A stretch of 64,000 nt of DNA from Streptomyces cellulosae. Lineage in GTDB: Bacteria > Actinomycetota > Actinomycetes > Streptomycetales > Streptomycetaceae. The stretch is from contig BNBH01000020.1 of assembly GCA_014655195.1 (NCBI GenBank), forward strand, positions 1 to 64,000, read 5' to 3'. Position numbers and translations under genes: made by a program. The notes under the pieces are model-generated. The model ran no database searches. It saw only the letters and a list, made by a program, of their open reading frames with translations, and had not been told where the DNA came from. Positions 19,276 to 28,398 of the stretch are shown here, piece by piece (within the stretch, counting starts at the first letter, position 1; every line of letters begins with the position of its first letter).

Positions 19276-20041
19276 TCACACCCCGTCGAAGGAGCCGTGC
19301 CGCCCCGCCCCCGACGTGAACCGGGCCGCGCCTTCCAGGCTCTCCGCCAACACGGCCGCCCCGTGCCGCAGTTCGGCCGCGAGCGCCTCCTCTTCGCCCA
19401 GCCCCTCCTGCTCCAGCACCGACGCGCGGTCCGAGCGCAGGCACGCCTGCGGGAACCGGGCCAGGGACGCGGCCAGTTCCTCCGCCTCCGCGCGGGCCCG
19501 CCCCACCGGTACCACCCGGTTGGCCAGCCCCATCGCGTACGCCTCGTCGGCCGGCACCGGACGCCCGGTCAGGATCATGTCCATCGCCCTGCTCACGCCG
19601 ATCAGACGGGGCAGCCGTACCGTGCCGCCGTCGATCAGCGGCACCCCCCAGCGGCGGCAGAAACACCCCGAACACGGCGTCCTCCTCGGCCACCCGCAGG
19701 TCGCACCAGAGCGCCAGCTCGAGACCGCCCGCCACGGCGTGCCCGGACACCGCCGCGATCACCGGCTTGGACAGCCGCAGCCGGGTCGGGCCCATCGGTC
19801 CGTCGCCGTCCTCGGCGACCCGGTTGGCGCGCTCCGTGCCCAGCGCCTTCAGGTCGGCGCCCGCGCAGAACGTGCCGCCCTCGCCCCACAGCACCGCCGC
19901 CCGTGCCTCGTCGTCCGCCTCGAACGCGCCGAAGGCGTCGGCCAGTTCGGCGGCCGTCGGCCCGTCCACCGCGTTGCGTGCCTCGGGGCGGGAGAGCACC
20001 ACCGTGGTGACGGCTCCCCGGCGTTCGATCCGTACCGGCAT
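19276..20041 (-). pseudogene. enoyl-CoA hydratase/isomerase, single frameshift
   Basis: Residues from 20041 read as a crotonase: RPEARNAVDGPTAAELADAF, then GTFCAGADLKALG (oxyanion-hole half), then AVSGHAVAGGLELALWCDLRVAEEDAVFG. At 19661-19663 one A too many (plus strand) breaks the frame. In the next frame it continues as CRRWGVPLIDGGTVRLPRLIG to a stop at 19276. Removing one base gives exactly 254 residues, the normal length. AAGGGA lies 7 nt before the ATG. Either a recent pseudogene or a base-calling error. Confidence 0.82.
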
Positions 20042-20111
20042 GACGTGGTCCCTTCCGTGAGTGGACCGGGACCCTACCCGCCCGACGTTCCCACCTCACC
20101 CGTCCCGCACG

Positions 20112-21041
20112 TCAGATCACCCTCAACCGCACCAGCGCCGCCAGGGTCAGCGCGCCCGGCAGCAGCGGCAGCCACACCGTCAGCAGCCGGAACACCACCA
20201 CGACCGCCGTGGCCACCGCCGCCGCCCCGCCGGCCGCCACCAGCGCCACGACGAGTGCCGCCTCCACCGAGCCGATCCCGCCCGGCGTGGGCACCAGCGC
20301 CACCGCCACCGTCGCCGCGAGGTATGCCACCGCCAGGTGCGCGGACGGGACCGCGAGCCCGAACGCCCGTGCCACCAGCACCAGTACGCCCGCCTGGAGC
20401 GCCGGGAAGGCCAGCGCGCCGCCCCACAGCGCCAGCGCCCGCGCGGGCCGGGCGTGCACCGACCGCGCCTCGCCCAGCGCCGTCCGCAGGAACCCGGCCA
20501 CCACCGTCCGCACCCGCCGTACGGCGGCGAGCGCGCCGATGACGAGGACGAGCACCGCGCCCGCCGCGAGGAACGGCCCGGCCGGCGCCTCGTCCGGCAG
20601 CAGCGACCCGAACGGCAGCGCGTCGGGGAACGCCACCAGCAGCGCGGCCAGCAGCCCCACCCGCCCGACGCTCTCCGCCAGCAGATACAGCGCCAGCGCG
20701 GCCGAGGACCGGGCCGTGCTCAGCCCGCACACCGTCATGAACCGAAGGTTGACCGCGCTCGCCCCCAGCCCGGTGGGGAGCAGATGGTTCGCCGCGCCCG
20801 CCGCGAACTGCGTGGCCACCAGCCGCCGTCCGGGCAGCCGTTCGAGCACCGCGCCCTGCCGGGTGCACGCGGCGGCCGGCCAGGTCAGACACGTCAGACC
20901 GGCCGCGGCCAGCAGCCACGGCCACCGGGCGGTCGTCACCAGACCCAGCCCCTCGGCCAGCACCTCCCGCTGCCGTACGGCGACCACGGCCACGAGCAGC
21001 AGCGGCAGCACGCACAGCACCCGTCGGATCGTCACCGTCAT
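20112..21041 (-). CDS. lysylphosphatidylglycerol synthase-like/flippase (UPF0104) membrane protein
   Basis: A 309-residue polytopic membrane protein with about eight hydrophobic helices. It carries the family features AAGAANHLLPTGLGASAVNLRF and the C-terminal ALVPTPGGIGSVEAALV motif, seen in the MprF N-terminal flippase-like domain and YbhN proteins. No C-terminal aminoacyl-transferase domain is present, so it is not a full lysyl-PG synthase. Probably moves or organises a lipid. ATG at 21041 has no clear ribosome-binding site. It is divergent from the ABC exporter at 21189. Confidence 0.8.
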   Translation of the reverse strand: MTVTIRRVLCVLPLLLVAVVAVRQREVLAEGLGLVTTARWPWLLAAAGLTCLTWPAAACTRQGAVLERLPGRRLVATQFAAGAANHLLPTGLGASAVNLRFMTVCGLSTARSSAALALYLLAESVGRVGLLAALLVAFPDALPFGSLLPDEAPAGPFLAAGAVLVLVIGALAAVRRVRTVVAGFLRTALGEARSVHARPARALALWGGALAFPALQAGVLVLVARAFGLAVPSAHLAVAYLAATVAVALVPTPGGIGSVEAALVVALVAAGGAAAVATAVVVVFRLLTVWLPLLPGALTLAALVRLRVI

Positions 21042-21150
21042 GTTCACGGAGGATGAACGACGGGTGCGAACGGAGAGTTGCGAGGAGCGGGACGCCGGGG
21101 GACGGGCGTTGTCGGCATCCGCCGGCCGGGGCGGCGTACCGGGCGCGGCC

Positions 21151-21188
21151 TTGACCTCAATCATGGTTGAGGTCCTAGCGTCGCCGTC
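21151..21188 (+). promoter_or_regulatory. MerR-type promoter with 19-bp spacer and leaderless start
   Basis: TTGACC (-35, 21151-21156) and TAGCGT (-10, 21176-21181) are 19 bp apart. The spacer contains a perfect inverted repeat, GACCTCAA-N6-TTGAGGTC (21153-21174). Long spacers carrying ACCTCAA/TTGAGGT dyads are the hallmark of MerR-family activators, which untwist the DNA. Seven nt after the -10 comes the ATG at 21189, so the mRNA is probably leaderless. Confidence 0.7.
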
Positions 21189-23063
21189 ATGAGCATGGAA
21201 ACCACCGCGTGGGCGCAACTGCGCAGCGTCATGACCGCCGAGGACGAGCGCCGGCCCGTCACCCGGGACACCCTGCGCCGCATCGGCGCCTTCGCCCGCC
21301 CGCACCGCCGCAAGCTGATCCTGTTCCTGCTGCTCGGCACGGCGACCGCGGCGCTCGCCGTGGCCACGCCCGTGCTCGCCGGGCGGGTGGTGAACACGAT
21401 CGTGTCCGGCGGCGACCCGGACTCGGTGGTGCGTCTGGCGCTGCTCATCGCGCTGATCGCGGTGGTGGAGGCGGCCCTCGGCGTGCTGGGCCGCCGGCTG
21501 TCGGCGGCGCTCGGCGAGGATCTCATCCTGGGGCTGCGGACGGCGGTCTTCGACCACGTGCAGCGGATGCCTGTCGCGTTCTTCACACGGACCCGTACGG
21601 GAGCGCTCGTCTCCCGTCTCAACAACGACGTCATCGGAGCGCAGCGGGCGTTCAGCTCCACCCTGTCCACCGTGGTCGCCAACGTCGTCACGCTGGTGCT
21701 GACGCTGGGCGTGATGCTCACGCTGTCCTGGCAGATCACCCTGCTGGCGTTGGTCCTGCTCCCCGTGTTCGTGATCCCGGCGCGGCGGATGGGCCGCAGG
21801 ATGGCCGGACTTCAGCGTGAGGCCGCCACGCTCAACGCGGCGATGGGGACGCGGATGACGGAGCGGTTCTCGGCGCCCGGCGCCACCCTGGTGAAACTGT
21901 TCGGGCGGCCCGAGGAGGAGTCCGAGGAGTTCGCGGTACGGGCGCGGCGGGTGCGGGACATCGGCGTGCGGACGGCCACCGCCCAGACGGTGTTCATCAC
22001 CGCCCTCACGCTCGTCTCCGCCCTCGCCCTCGCGCTGGTCTACGGCCTCGGCGGCCGGCTCGCCCTCTCCGGCGCCCTCGACGCCGGCGCGGTGGTCGCG
22101 CTCGCCCTGCTGCTCACCCGCCTCTACGCGCCCTTGACTTCGCTGGCCGGGGCGCGGGTGGAGGTCATGAGCGCGCTGGTGAGCTTCGAGCGGGTCTTCG
22201 AGGTGCTGGACCTCGACCCGCTGATCCGGGAGAAGCCGGACACCCGCGAGGTGCCGGAGGGGCCGGTCGCCGTGGAGTTCGACGACGTCCGCTTCGGCTA
22301 TCCGTCCGCCGACAAGGTCTCCCTCGCCTCCCTGGAGGAGGTCGCCGCCCTCGACACACGCGGCGGCGAGGAGGTGCTGCACGGCATCTCCTTCCGCGCC
22401 GAACCCGGGCAGACCGTCGCCCTCGTCGGCTCCTCAGGCGCCGGCAAGTCGACGGTGGCGTCCCTGCTGCCGAGGCTGTACGACGTCGACGCGGGGGCGG
22501 TCCGCGTGGGCGGGGTCGACGTACGGGACCTGAGCGCGGCGTCGCTGCGGGCCACGGTCGGGATGGTGACGCAGGACGGTCACCTCTTCCACGACACGGT
22601 GCGCGCGAACCTGCTGCTGGCGCGGCCGGACGCGGGCGAGGAGGAACTGTGGGACGCGTTGCGGCGGGCGCGTCTGGACGCGCTGGTGCGGGAACTGCCG
22701 GACGGGCTCGACACGGTCGTGGGGGAGCGGGGGTACCGGCTGTCGGGCGGGGAGCGGCAGCGGATGACGATCGCGCGGTTGCTGTTGGCGCGGCAGCGGG
22801 TGGTCGTCCTCGACGAGGCGACGGCTCATTTGGACAACACGTCCGAGGCTGCGGTGCAGGAGGCTTTGGGGGAGGCGCTGGTGGGGCGGACGGCTGTGGT
22901 GATCGCGCACCGGCTGTCGACCGTGCGGGACGCCGATCTCATCCTCGTGGTCGAGGGTGGGCGTGTGGTGGAGCGGGGCTCGCACGGGGAGCTGCTGGAG
23001 GCGGGTGGGCGGTATGCGGAGTTGTATCGGACGCAGTTCGAGGGGGACGCGGTGGTTGTGTGA
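21189..23063 (+). CDS. ABC transporter, fused permease and ATPase (exporter type)
   Basis: A 624-residue half-transporter. The six-helix type I exporter domain spans about residues 35-330. The nucleotide-binding domain follows, with Walker A GSSGAGKST (about 413), signature LSGGERQR (about 518), Walker B VVVLDEAT (about 540) and an H-loop histidine (IAHRLST). It probably works as a homodimer exporting drugs, lipids or peptides. The NBD carries an insertion after the A-loop region (residues about 378-395). It lies behind a MerR-type promoter, which suggests induction by a small toxic molecule. No MerR gene is next to it. Confidence 0.92.
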   Translation: MSMETTAWAQLRSVMTAEDERRPVTRDTLRRIGAFARPHRRKLILFLLLGTATAALAVATPVLAGRVVNTIVSGGDPDSVVRLALLIALIAVVEAALGVLGRRLSAALGEDLILGLRTAVFDHVQRMPVAFFTRTRTGALVSRLNNDVIGAQRAFSSTLSTVVANVVTLVLTLGVMLTLSWQITLLALVLLPVFVIPARRMGRRMAGLQREAATLNAAMGTRMTERFSAPGATLVKLFGRPEEESEEFAVRARRVRDIGVRTATAQTVFITALTLVSALALALVYGLGGRLALSGALDAGAVVALALLLTRLYAPLTSLAGARVEVMSALVSFERVFEVLDLDPLIREKPDTREVPEGPVAVEFDDVRFGYPSADKVSLASLEEVAALDTRGGEEVLHGISFRAEPGQTVALVGSSGAGKSTVASLLPRLYDVDAGAVRVGGVDVRDLSAASLRATVGMVTQDGHLFHDTVRANLLLARPDAGEEELWDALRRARLDALVRELPDGLDTVVGERGYRLSGGERQRMTIARLLLARQRVVVLDEATAHLDNTSEAAVQEALGEALVGRTAVVIAHRLSTVRDADLILVVEGGRVVERGSHGELLEAGGRYAELYRTQFEGDAVVV

Positions 23064-23086
23064 CGGGGGGTTGGGGTTGCTGTTCT

Positions 23087-23231
23087 GCGCAGTTCCCCGC
23101 GCCCCTGGGGTCGCAGTGTCTGCGGGCCGGTGGGGGCTGGTCGCGCAGTTCCCCGCGCCCCTGGAGGGGGCTTGCGGTCTCGCGTTGTCTGCGGGGCGGT
23201 GGGGGTTGCCCGCGCAGTTCCCCGCGCCCCT
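23087..23231. repeat. three copies of a 20-bp Streptomyces-type intergenic repeat
   Basis: GCGCAGTTCCCCGCGCCCCT occurs at 23087-23106, 23143-23162 and 23212-23231, with related filler (CTGCGGGSCGGTGGGGG) between the copies. A diverged copy on the opposite strand is at 17841-17860. Such GCGCGGGGAACTGCGC elements are, from general knowledge, very common between Streptomyces genes. Function unknown. Confidence 0.8.
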
Positions 23232-23234
23232 GAA

Positions 23235-23269
23235 GGGGGATGCAGGCGGGACCAGCCGCCTGCACCCCC
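23235..23269. terminator. bidirectional terminator between ABC exporter and SecDF
   Basis: GGGGG-A-TGCAGGCGG pairs with CCGCCTGCA-CCCCC around a 6-nt loop, with one bulged A. It lies between the convergent exporter and secDF genes. Confidence 0.75.
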
Positions 23270-23274
23270 CCGTG

Positions 23275-25557
23275 TCACACCTCGGTCGTCGTCCGTTCCC
23301 GTCGCGGGATCGGTTTGCGGGGGGTGGTTCCGCGGGGCCGCTTGCCGCTGCCCGCCTGGGTGTTCAGCTCGATTGCCAAGGGCGATGCCGTCAGGACCGA
23401 CGAGTACGTGCCCACGACCATGCCGATCAGCAGGGCCAACGCGAAGTCCGTCAGGGAGTCTCCGCCCAGCAACGCCAGCGCGGCGAGGATGAAGATCACG
23501 CCGATGCCCGTGTTCACCGTGCGCGGGACCGTCTGCAGGATCGCCTGGTTGGTGACCTGAGCCAGCGGCGCCTTCGCGTCCTTGCGCCACAGTTCGCGGA
23601 TGCGGTCGAAGACCACCACGGAGTCGTTCACCGAGTAGCCGATCACGGTGAGCAGCGCCGCCAGGAACACGCCGTCGACGGGCTTGCCCAGCCAGGCGAA
23701 GATGCCGGTGAGGATCACCACGTCGTGCGCCAGCGCCGCCACCGCGCCCGTGCCGAACATCCACCGGAAACGTACGGCCAGATACAAGAGTTGCGCGACC
23801 AGGGCGAGGCCCAGCGCGAGCAGTGCGTTACGGCGCAACTCGTCGCCCAGGCTCGGGCCGATCAGTTCGTCGCGGACCTTCTCCGCACCGCCGCCTACCT
23901 CGGCGACGGTCTCGGCGACCTTCACCGCCTCCTCGTTGGACAGCTCCTCGGTGCGCACGGTCAGGCCGTTGTCGCCGGAGGACTGCACGACCGCCTGCGG
24001 GAAGCCCGCGTCGGCGAGCGCGGCCCGGGCCCGGTCCGGGTCGACCGTCTGCTCGGTGGAGTACTCGATCAGCCGGCCGCCCGTGAACTCCACGCCGAAG
24101 TTCAGCCCGCGTACGACGATGCCCGCGGCGGCGACGGCCAGGACCACCGCCGACACCGCCAGCCAGCGGCGGGGGCGGCGCATCAGCTGCGGGTCGCGGC
24201 GGGTGAGGTAGGCGCGGACCCGGCCCACGGAGGCCAGGCCGGTGACCGCGGGACGCCGGTGCACCCAGCGGCGCGCCACCGCGAACTCGGCGAGTACCCG
24301 GGTGATCACCAGGGCGCTGATCATGGACGCCAGCACACCGATGCCGAGCGTGACGCCGAAGCCCTTCACCGGGCCGGACGCCAGCACGAACAGCAGGGCC
24401 GCCGCGATCAGCGTGGTCACGTTGGAGTCCGCGATCGCGCTGAACGCGCCCTTGAAACCGGCGGTCAGGGCCGAGCGGCCACTGGGCCGGTTGCGCTTGG
24501 CGTACTCCTCCCGGGCACGTTCGAAGACCAGCACGTTCGCGTCGACGGCCATGCCGATGGCCAGCACGAAACCGGCGAGGCCGGGCAGCGTCAGCGTCGC
24601 GCCGAGGGCGGCGAGTCCGGCGTAGGAGATCAGGCCGTAGCAGAGCAGGGCCACGATGGCGAGGAGGCCCATCAGGCGGTAGACGACGATGACGAACAGC
24701 GCCGTGAGGGCGGTGCCGACGACGGCGGCCCAGGCGCTGGCGCGGATGGCCTCGGCGCCCAGCGTCGGGCCGACGGTCCGCTGCTCCACCGTCTCCACCG
24801 GCACCGGCAGCGCGCCGCCGTGCACCAGCAGCGCGAGCTCCTTCGCCTCGTCGCTGGTGAACGAACCGGTGATCTGCGTGGACCCGCCGGTGATGCCGGC
24901 GCCGCAGGCCACGGACGGGTCGACCTGCGGCGAGGAGATGATCTTGTTGTCGAGGACGATGGCCACGCGGCGCTGCGGGTCGCCCGCCGGGTGGCAGGCG
25001 GCCTCACCGGTCAGCCGGGCCCAGCCCTTGCCGTCCTCGAAGTCGACGGTGACGTGCCAGCCGGCGCCGCTCTGCGGGTCGAAGCGGGACTCGGCGCTCT
25101 TGACGTCCTGGCCGCTCAGCGCGGCCTTGCCGAGGTGCAGCCGCTCGCCGGACTCGTCGGGGAGCACCCGCTCCCCCTGCGGCAGCTTTTTCGCGTCGGC
25201 CGTGCCCGGTCCCTTGACCGGGTGCACGGAGAGCTGCGCGGTGCGGCCGAGCACGTCGGCGGCCTTCCTCGGGTCCTGCACGCCCGGCAGCTCGACGATG
25301 ATCCTCTGGTCGCCGGAACGGACGATGGTGGGCTCGGCGACGCCGAGCGCGTCGACGCGGCCGCGCAGCACCTCCAGCGTGCGGTCGGTGGCCTCGGCGT
25401 CGGCCTTCAGCGTCTCGGTGGAACGGGTCTCCAGCACGATCTGGGTGCCGCCCCGCAGATCCAGTCCGAGACGGACCGGGACGGTGACGGCGACGAACAC
25501 GGACACGGCGATCACGGCGAGCGCGAACAACGCCCTGACGCGGGCGGGACGTTTCAC
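23275..25557 (-). CDS. secDF: SecDF protein-export membrane protein (SecD-SecF fusion)
   Basis: A 760-residue fusion. The SecD half has the first helix, the periplasmic P1 domain (RLGLDLRGGTQIVLE, then VVNGKII-type stretch IVLDNKIISSPQVD) and five helices with GMAVDANVLVFERAREE. The SecF half begins near residue 480 (FGVEFTGGRLIEY) and ends with GYSVNDSVVVFDRIRE and its helices. SecDF uses the proton gradient to pull secreted proteins across the membrane after SecA/YEG. GTG at 25557 is set by GGAGG 6 nt upstream. Streptomyces usually also encodes separate SecD and SecF, so this may be a second copy. Confidence 0.95.
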   Translation of the reverse strand: MKRPARVRALFALAVIAVSVFVAVTVPVRLGLDLRGGTQIVLETRSTETLKADAEATDRTLEVLRGRVDALGVAEPTIVRSGDQRIIVELPGVQDPRKAADVLGRTAQLSVHPVKGPGTADAKKLPQGERVLPDESGERLHLGKAALSGQDVKSAESRFDPQSGAGWHVTVDFEDGKGWARLTGEAACHPAGDPQRRVAIVLDNKIISSPQVDPSVACGAGITGGSTQITGSFTSDEAKELALLVHGGALPVPVETVEQRTVGPTLGAEAIRASAWAAVVGTALTALFVIVVYRLMGLLAIVALLCYGLISYAGLAALGATLTLPGLAGFVLAIGMAVDANVLVFERAREEYAKRNRPSGRSALTAGFKGAFSAIADSNVTTLIAAALLFVLASGPVKGFGVTLGIGVLASMISALVITRVLAEFAVARRWVHRRPAVTGLASVGRVRAYLTRRDPQLMRRPRRWLAVSAVVLAVAAAGIVVRGLNFGVEFTGGRLIEYSTEQTVDPDRARAALADAGFPQAVVQSSGDNGLTVRTEELSNEEAVKVAETVAEVGGGAEKVRDELIGPSLGDELRRNALLALGLALVAQLLYLAVRFRWMFGTGAVAALAHDVVILTGIFAWLGKPVDGVFLAALLTVIGYSVNDSVVVFDRIRELWRKDAKAPLAQVTNQAILQTVPRTVNTGIGVIFILAALALLGGDSLTDFALALLIGMVVGTYSSVLTASPLAIELNTQAGSGKRPRGTTPRKPIPRRERTTTEV

Positions 25558-25623
25558 AGATGCCTCCAGCAAGGCACACGCGCCCGTCGGAGGGGCACGC
25601 GGAAAGTAGGAAAAGAAGACGGC

Positions 25624-26046
25624 TCAGGTGCTGGAGGCGGCGGGTGGCGCCCGCCCCAGGTCCGCCGGGACGTGCGCGGCGGCGGGCGGCGCGTGACCGG
25701 CCGACGGCGCGGGACGCGCGGGCCGCGGCGGGACGCGCGGGGTGTACGGGGGCGTGAAGAGGAGGGGACCGGCGGCCGTGTCGCGCTCGCCGGCGTCCCG
25801 CTCCGGCCGGGCGAGCACCGTACGGGCGGCGACGTACGCCTCGTCGCTGCGCGGCTGCGTCCCGGAGGAGTAGGTGGGAGTGCCGGGGGACGCCGGGAAG
25901 TAGGCGGGGCCCGCAGCGACGGCGGACGCGGGGGCCGCGCCCGGGGTGAAACCCAGGGTCAGCAGCACGGCCGCGAACGCGGCCAGCACGGCCGCGGCGG
26001 CCCTCAGCGGAAACCGGGCGGCACGGCCCGGGACGTAGGCGGTCAA
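25624..26046 (-). CDS. small secreted Ala/Pro-rich protein
   Basis: A 140-residue protein with a basic N-terminus and hydrophobic core (about residues 12-35), followed by a possible signal-peptidase site near APASA. The tail is Pro/Ala-rich and probably disordered. The TTG start overlaps the response-regulator stop (TTGA), so it may be translationally coupled to the two-component system. No recognised domain. Between it and secDF there are 66 bp. The TTG start makes the exact N-terminus uncertain. Confidence 0.6.
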   Translation of the reverse strand: MTAYVPGRAARFPLRAAAAVLAAFAAVLLTLGFTPGAAPASAVAAGPAYFPASPGTPTYSSGTQPRSDEAYVAARTVLARPERDAGERDTAAGPLLFTPPYTPRVPPRPARPAPSAGHAPPAAAHVPADLGRAPPAASST

Positions 26047-26726
26047 GGCTCGACGAGCCCCGCGCGGATGGCGTACCGGGTCAGCTCCAGACGGTCCCGC
26101 AGACCCAGCTTGTGCAGCAGGTTCTCCCGGTGCCGCTGCACCGTCTTGACGCTGATGAACAGCAGCTCCGCGATCTCCTTCGACGAGTGGCCCTCGGCGA
26201 CCAGCTTCAGCACCTCCTCCTCGCGCGGGGTGAGCAGCTGCTCGGGCGCCTCCTCGCCGTGCCGCACCCGGTCCAGGTAGTTGCGGATCAGGGCCGTCAC
26301 CGCCCCCGGGTACAGGAACGGCTCGTCCCGCATCGCCGCGCGGCAGGCGGCCACCAGGTCACGGTCGGCGACGGACTTCAGCACGTAGCCGCCCGCCCCC
26401 GCCTTCAGCGCCTGGAACAGGTACTGCTCGTTGTCGTGCATCGTCAGCATCAGGATGCGCAGCCCCGGCTTCAGCGAGGTCAGCTCCCGCGCCGCCTGCA
26501 GACCGGTCAGCCGCGGCATGGCGATGTCCAGCACCGCGAGGTCCACGTCGTGGGTGCGGGCCATGGCGATCGCCTCGGCCCCGTCGCCCGCCTCCGCGAC
26601 CACCTCCAGGTCCGGCTCCCGGTCGAGGATGAGCCGGACGCCCCGCCGCACCAGCGCGTGGTCGTCGGCGAGGAGGATGCGGATCTTCTCCGCGGGGCGG
26701 TCGGCGTGGATGTCCTGGTCGTTCAT
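26043..26726 (-). CDS. NarL/LuxR-type response regulator
   Basis: A 227-residue regulator. The receiver domain (residues 14-130) has acidic pair Asp21-Asp22, phospho-acceptor Asp67 (AVLDIAMP) and Lys at KSV. The LuxR HTH lies at about 160-222 (LTPREEEVLKLVAEGHSSKEIAELLFISVKTV with a few residues between blocks). Its ATG overlaps the stop of the sensor kinase at 26723, so the two form a coupled pair. The partner is the kinase at 26723-27700. Target genes are not evident; the flanking secDF and DksA-like genes are candidates. Confidence 0.94.
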   Translation of the reverse strand: MNDQDIHADRPAEKIRILLADDHALVRRGVRLILDREPDLEVVAEAGDGAEAIAMARTHDVDLAVLDIAMPRLTGLQAARELTSLKPGLRILMLTMHDNEQYLFQALKAGAGGYVLKSVADRDLVAACRAAMRDEPFLYPGAVTALIRNYLDRVRHGEEAPEQLLTPREEEVLKLVAEGHSSKEIAELLFISVKTVQRHRENLLHKLGLRDRLELTRYAIRAGLVEP

Positions 26727-27700
26727 GACTGCTTCCTGACGGCCGGCACGGTCAGCCGGATTCGGGTACCGGTTCCTGTCGCGGAGACCTCGTCCGGGCT
26801 CCAGATGTCCAGCGTGGCCCCGATCAGCAGGGCCCGTTCACGCATTCCGCGAAGTCCCGCGCCCTCCCGGGCGGCGCCGATGCCGCGCCCGTCGTCGGCG
26901 ACCTCCAGCACGACGGTCTCCTCGTCGCCGTACAGGGACACCTCCACCCGGCGGGCCTCGGCGTGCCGGGCCGCGTTGGTGAGGCTCTCCTGCGCCACCC
27001 GGTAGATCACCAGCTCCGTCTCCTGGTCCAGGGCGGGCAGGTCCGGGTCGAAGCGGCGCACCACCCGCAGCCCGGTGTGCGTGGAGAACTCCGTCGCCAG
27101 CGACGTCACCGCGCTCACCAGACCCAGGTCGTCCAGTACCCCGGGGCGCAGCCGGCGCACCAGCCGCCGTACCTCGTCCAGGCTGCCCCGGGTGATCTCC
27201 TGCGCCTGCAGCAGCTCCTCGCGCAGCGGCTCCGACGCCTCGTCGGACGCCCGCTTCAGGGCCAGCAGCACGGCCGTCATGCTCTGCCCCACCTCGTCGT
27301 GCAACTCCTGGGCGATACGGCGCCGCTCACCTTCCTGGGCGAGGATCGCGCGGGCGCTGCTCGCGGCGCGCTCACCCTCCAGACGCTCCAGCATCGCGTT
27401 GAACGCGCTCACCAGCCCGGCCACCTCACCGCCGCCGCGCACGGGCAGCCGCTGGCCGGGGCGCAGCAGGTCGACGGTGGTCATCAGCCGGGTCACCCGG
27501 TCCAACGGGGCCAGACCGATGCGCAGCAGCGCCGCGTTGGCGACGAGCATCACCACGAGACCGCCGACGAGAATCACCGCCTCCGTCAGCAGCACCGGCA
27601 CGGACACGGTCACCGGAGCCCACAGCAGCAGCGCCGTGGCGCTGCCGAGCACCACGGCGTTCAGACCGAAGATCCGCCAGTACAGGGACACGGAGGTCAC
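26723..27700 (-). CDS. two-component sensor histidine kinase (HisKA_3 type)
   Basis: A 325-residue kinase. Two transmembrane helices (about residues 10-28 and 35-60) enclose a very short external loop. A HAMP-like linker, the HisKA_3 dimerisation helix with His134 (RRRIAQELHDEVGQS), and a HATPase_c domain (YRVAQESLTNAARHA, then DDGRGIG) follow. The short loop suggests sensing within or at the membrane. GTG start at 27700 is preceded by GAGGAAGG. It phosphorylates the NarL-type regulator whose gene overlaps its 3' end. Confidence 0.92.
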   Translation of the reverse strand: MTSVSLYWRIFGLNAVVLGSATALLLWAPVTVSVPVLLTEAVILVGGLVVMLVANAALLRIGLAPLDRVTRLMTTVDLLRPGQRLPVRGGGEVAGLVSAFNAMLERLEGERAASSARAILAQEGERRRIAQELHDEVGQSMTAVLLALKRASDEASEPLREELLQAQEITRGSLDEVRRLVRRLRPGVLDDLGLVSAVTSLATEFSTHTGLRVVRRFDPDLPALDQETELVIYRVAQESLTNAARHAEARRVEVSLYGDEETVVLEVADDGRGIGAAREGAGLRGMRERALLIGATLDIWSPDEVSATGTGTRIRLTVPAVRKQS

Positions 27701-28026
27701 GCCTTCCTCTTTCTCGTCTGCCTCTACTGTCGGTCACCGCGCCCCCTGATGCGGCAGCGACCCCCTGGTCCCGGCGGACACCGGCCAGCCTGCCCCGCCC
27801 GCCGCGCCGCGGTCGATGGGCCGCATGCCCCATTTCCCGCCGACCGGCGGACCCATGCCGCACGGGGTGGGTCCTCCGACCCCGCACAGATGGGTCCCGC
27901 GCCCAATGGGAAGCGGGGCGGGCCCGGGCCATGGTGGAAGCGTCATGCCGTACGGCCTCACGCCGTACGGCTTCGAGTCGTACGCCTGTACGTCTCCCGC
28001 GTCTCTTACGTCTCCAGGAGGACCAC
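27701..28026. other. 326-bp divergent intergenic region
   Basis: This gap separates the kinase from the first DksA-like gene and must hold two divergent promoters. I see short CGTACGGC-type repeats (two ACGCCGTACGGC-like copies near 27950-27972) and several GGGTCC/GGACCC words. I see no convincing -35/-10 pair and no gene. Confidence 0.4.
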
Positions 28027-28350
28027 GTGTCGCTCGACCTGCCCCGCACCGACCCCCGTGCCGCGAACCTCGCCGCGGACGAGGTCCGCCGGCGCCTGGA
28101 GCACGCCCGGACAACCAGGCTCGCGCAGCTCAAGGCGCTGGACGAAACCGGGACGAGCCCGGGCGACCACCTGATGTCGAACCAGAAGGACGCCATCAAG
28201 CGCGTCCTGCGGGAGATCGAGGAGGCCTTCGCACGCGTCGAGGACGGCACCTACGGCACCTGCCTGGGCTGCTCGAAGCCGGTACCGCCGGAGCGGCTGG
28301 AGATCCTCCCGCACACCCGGTACTGCGTCGGCTGCCAGCGCGCGGCCTGA
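28027..28350 (+). CDS. TraR/DksA family zinc-finger protein (first copy)
   Basis: A 107-residue protein. An N-terminal helical hairpin precedes a C4 zinc finger (CLGC...CVGC) with the DksA signature GTYGTCLGCSKPVPPERL. Relatives bind the RNA polymerase secondary channel. The coiled coil here is short and lacks the DksA DxxDxA tip, so activity may differ. GTG at 28027 is set by AGGAGGA 4-5 nt upstream; an upstream open frame to 27931 is not family-like. It is followed 48 bp later by a paralogue. Confidence 0.87.
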   Translation: MSLDLPRTDPRAANLAADEVRRRLEHARTTRLAQLKALDETGTSPGDHLMSNQKDAIKRVLREIEEAFARVEDGTYGTCLGCSKPVPPERLEILPHTRYCVGCQRAA

Positions 28351-28398
28351 CCGCACCCTCACGTCCGTCCGCCCCCGCTCTGCCCGAGAGGTGCAGTG

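Noticed and set aside
23087-23231. Possible CRISPR array
   Set aside because: Only three repeats, unequal fillers that are themselves similar, no cas genes, and the repeat is a common Streptomyces intergenic element.
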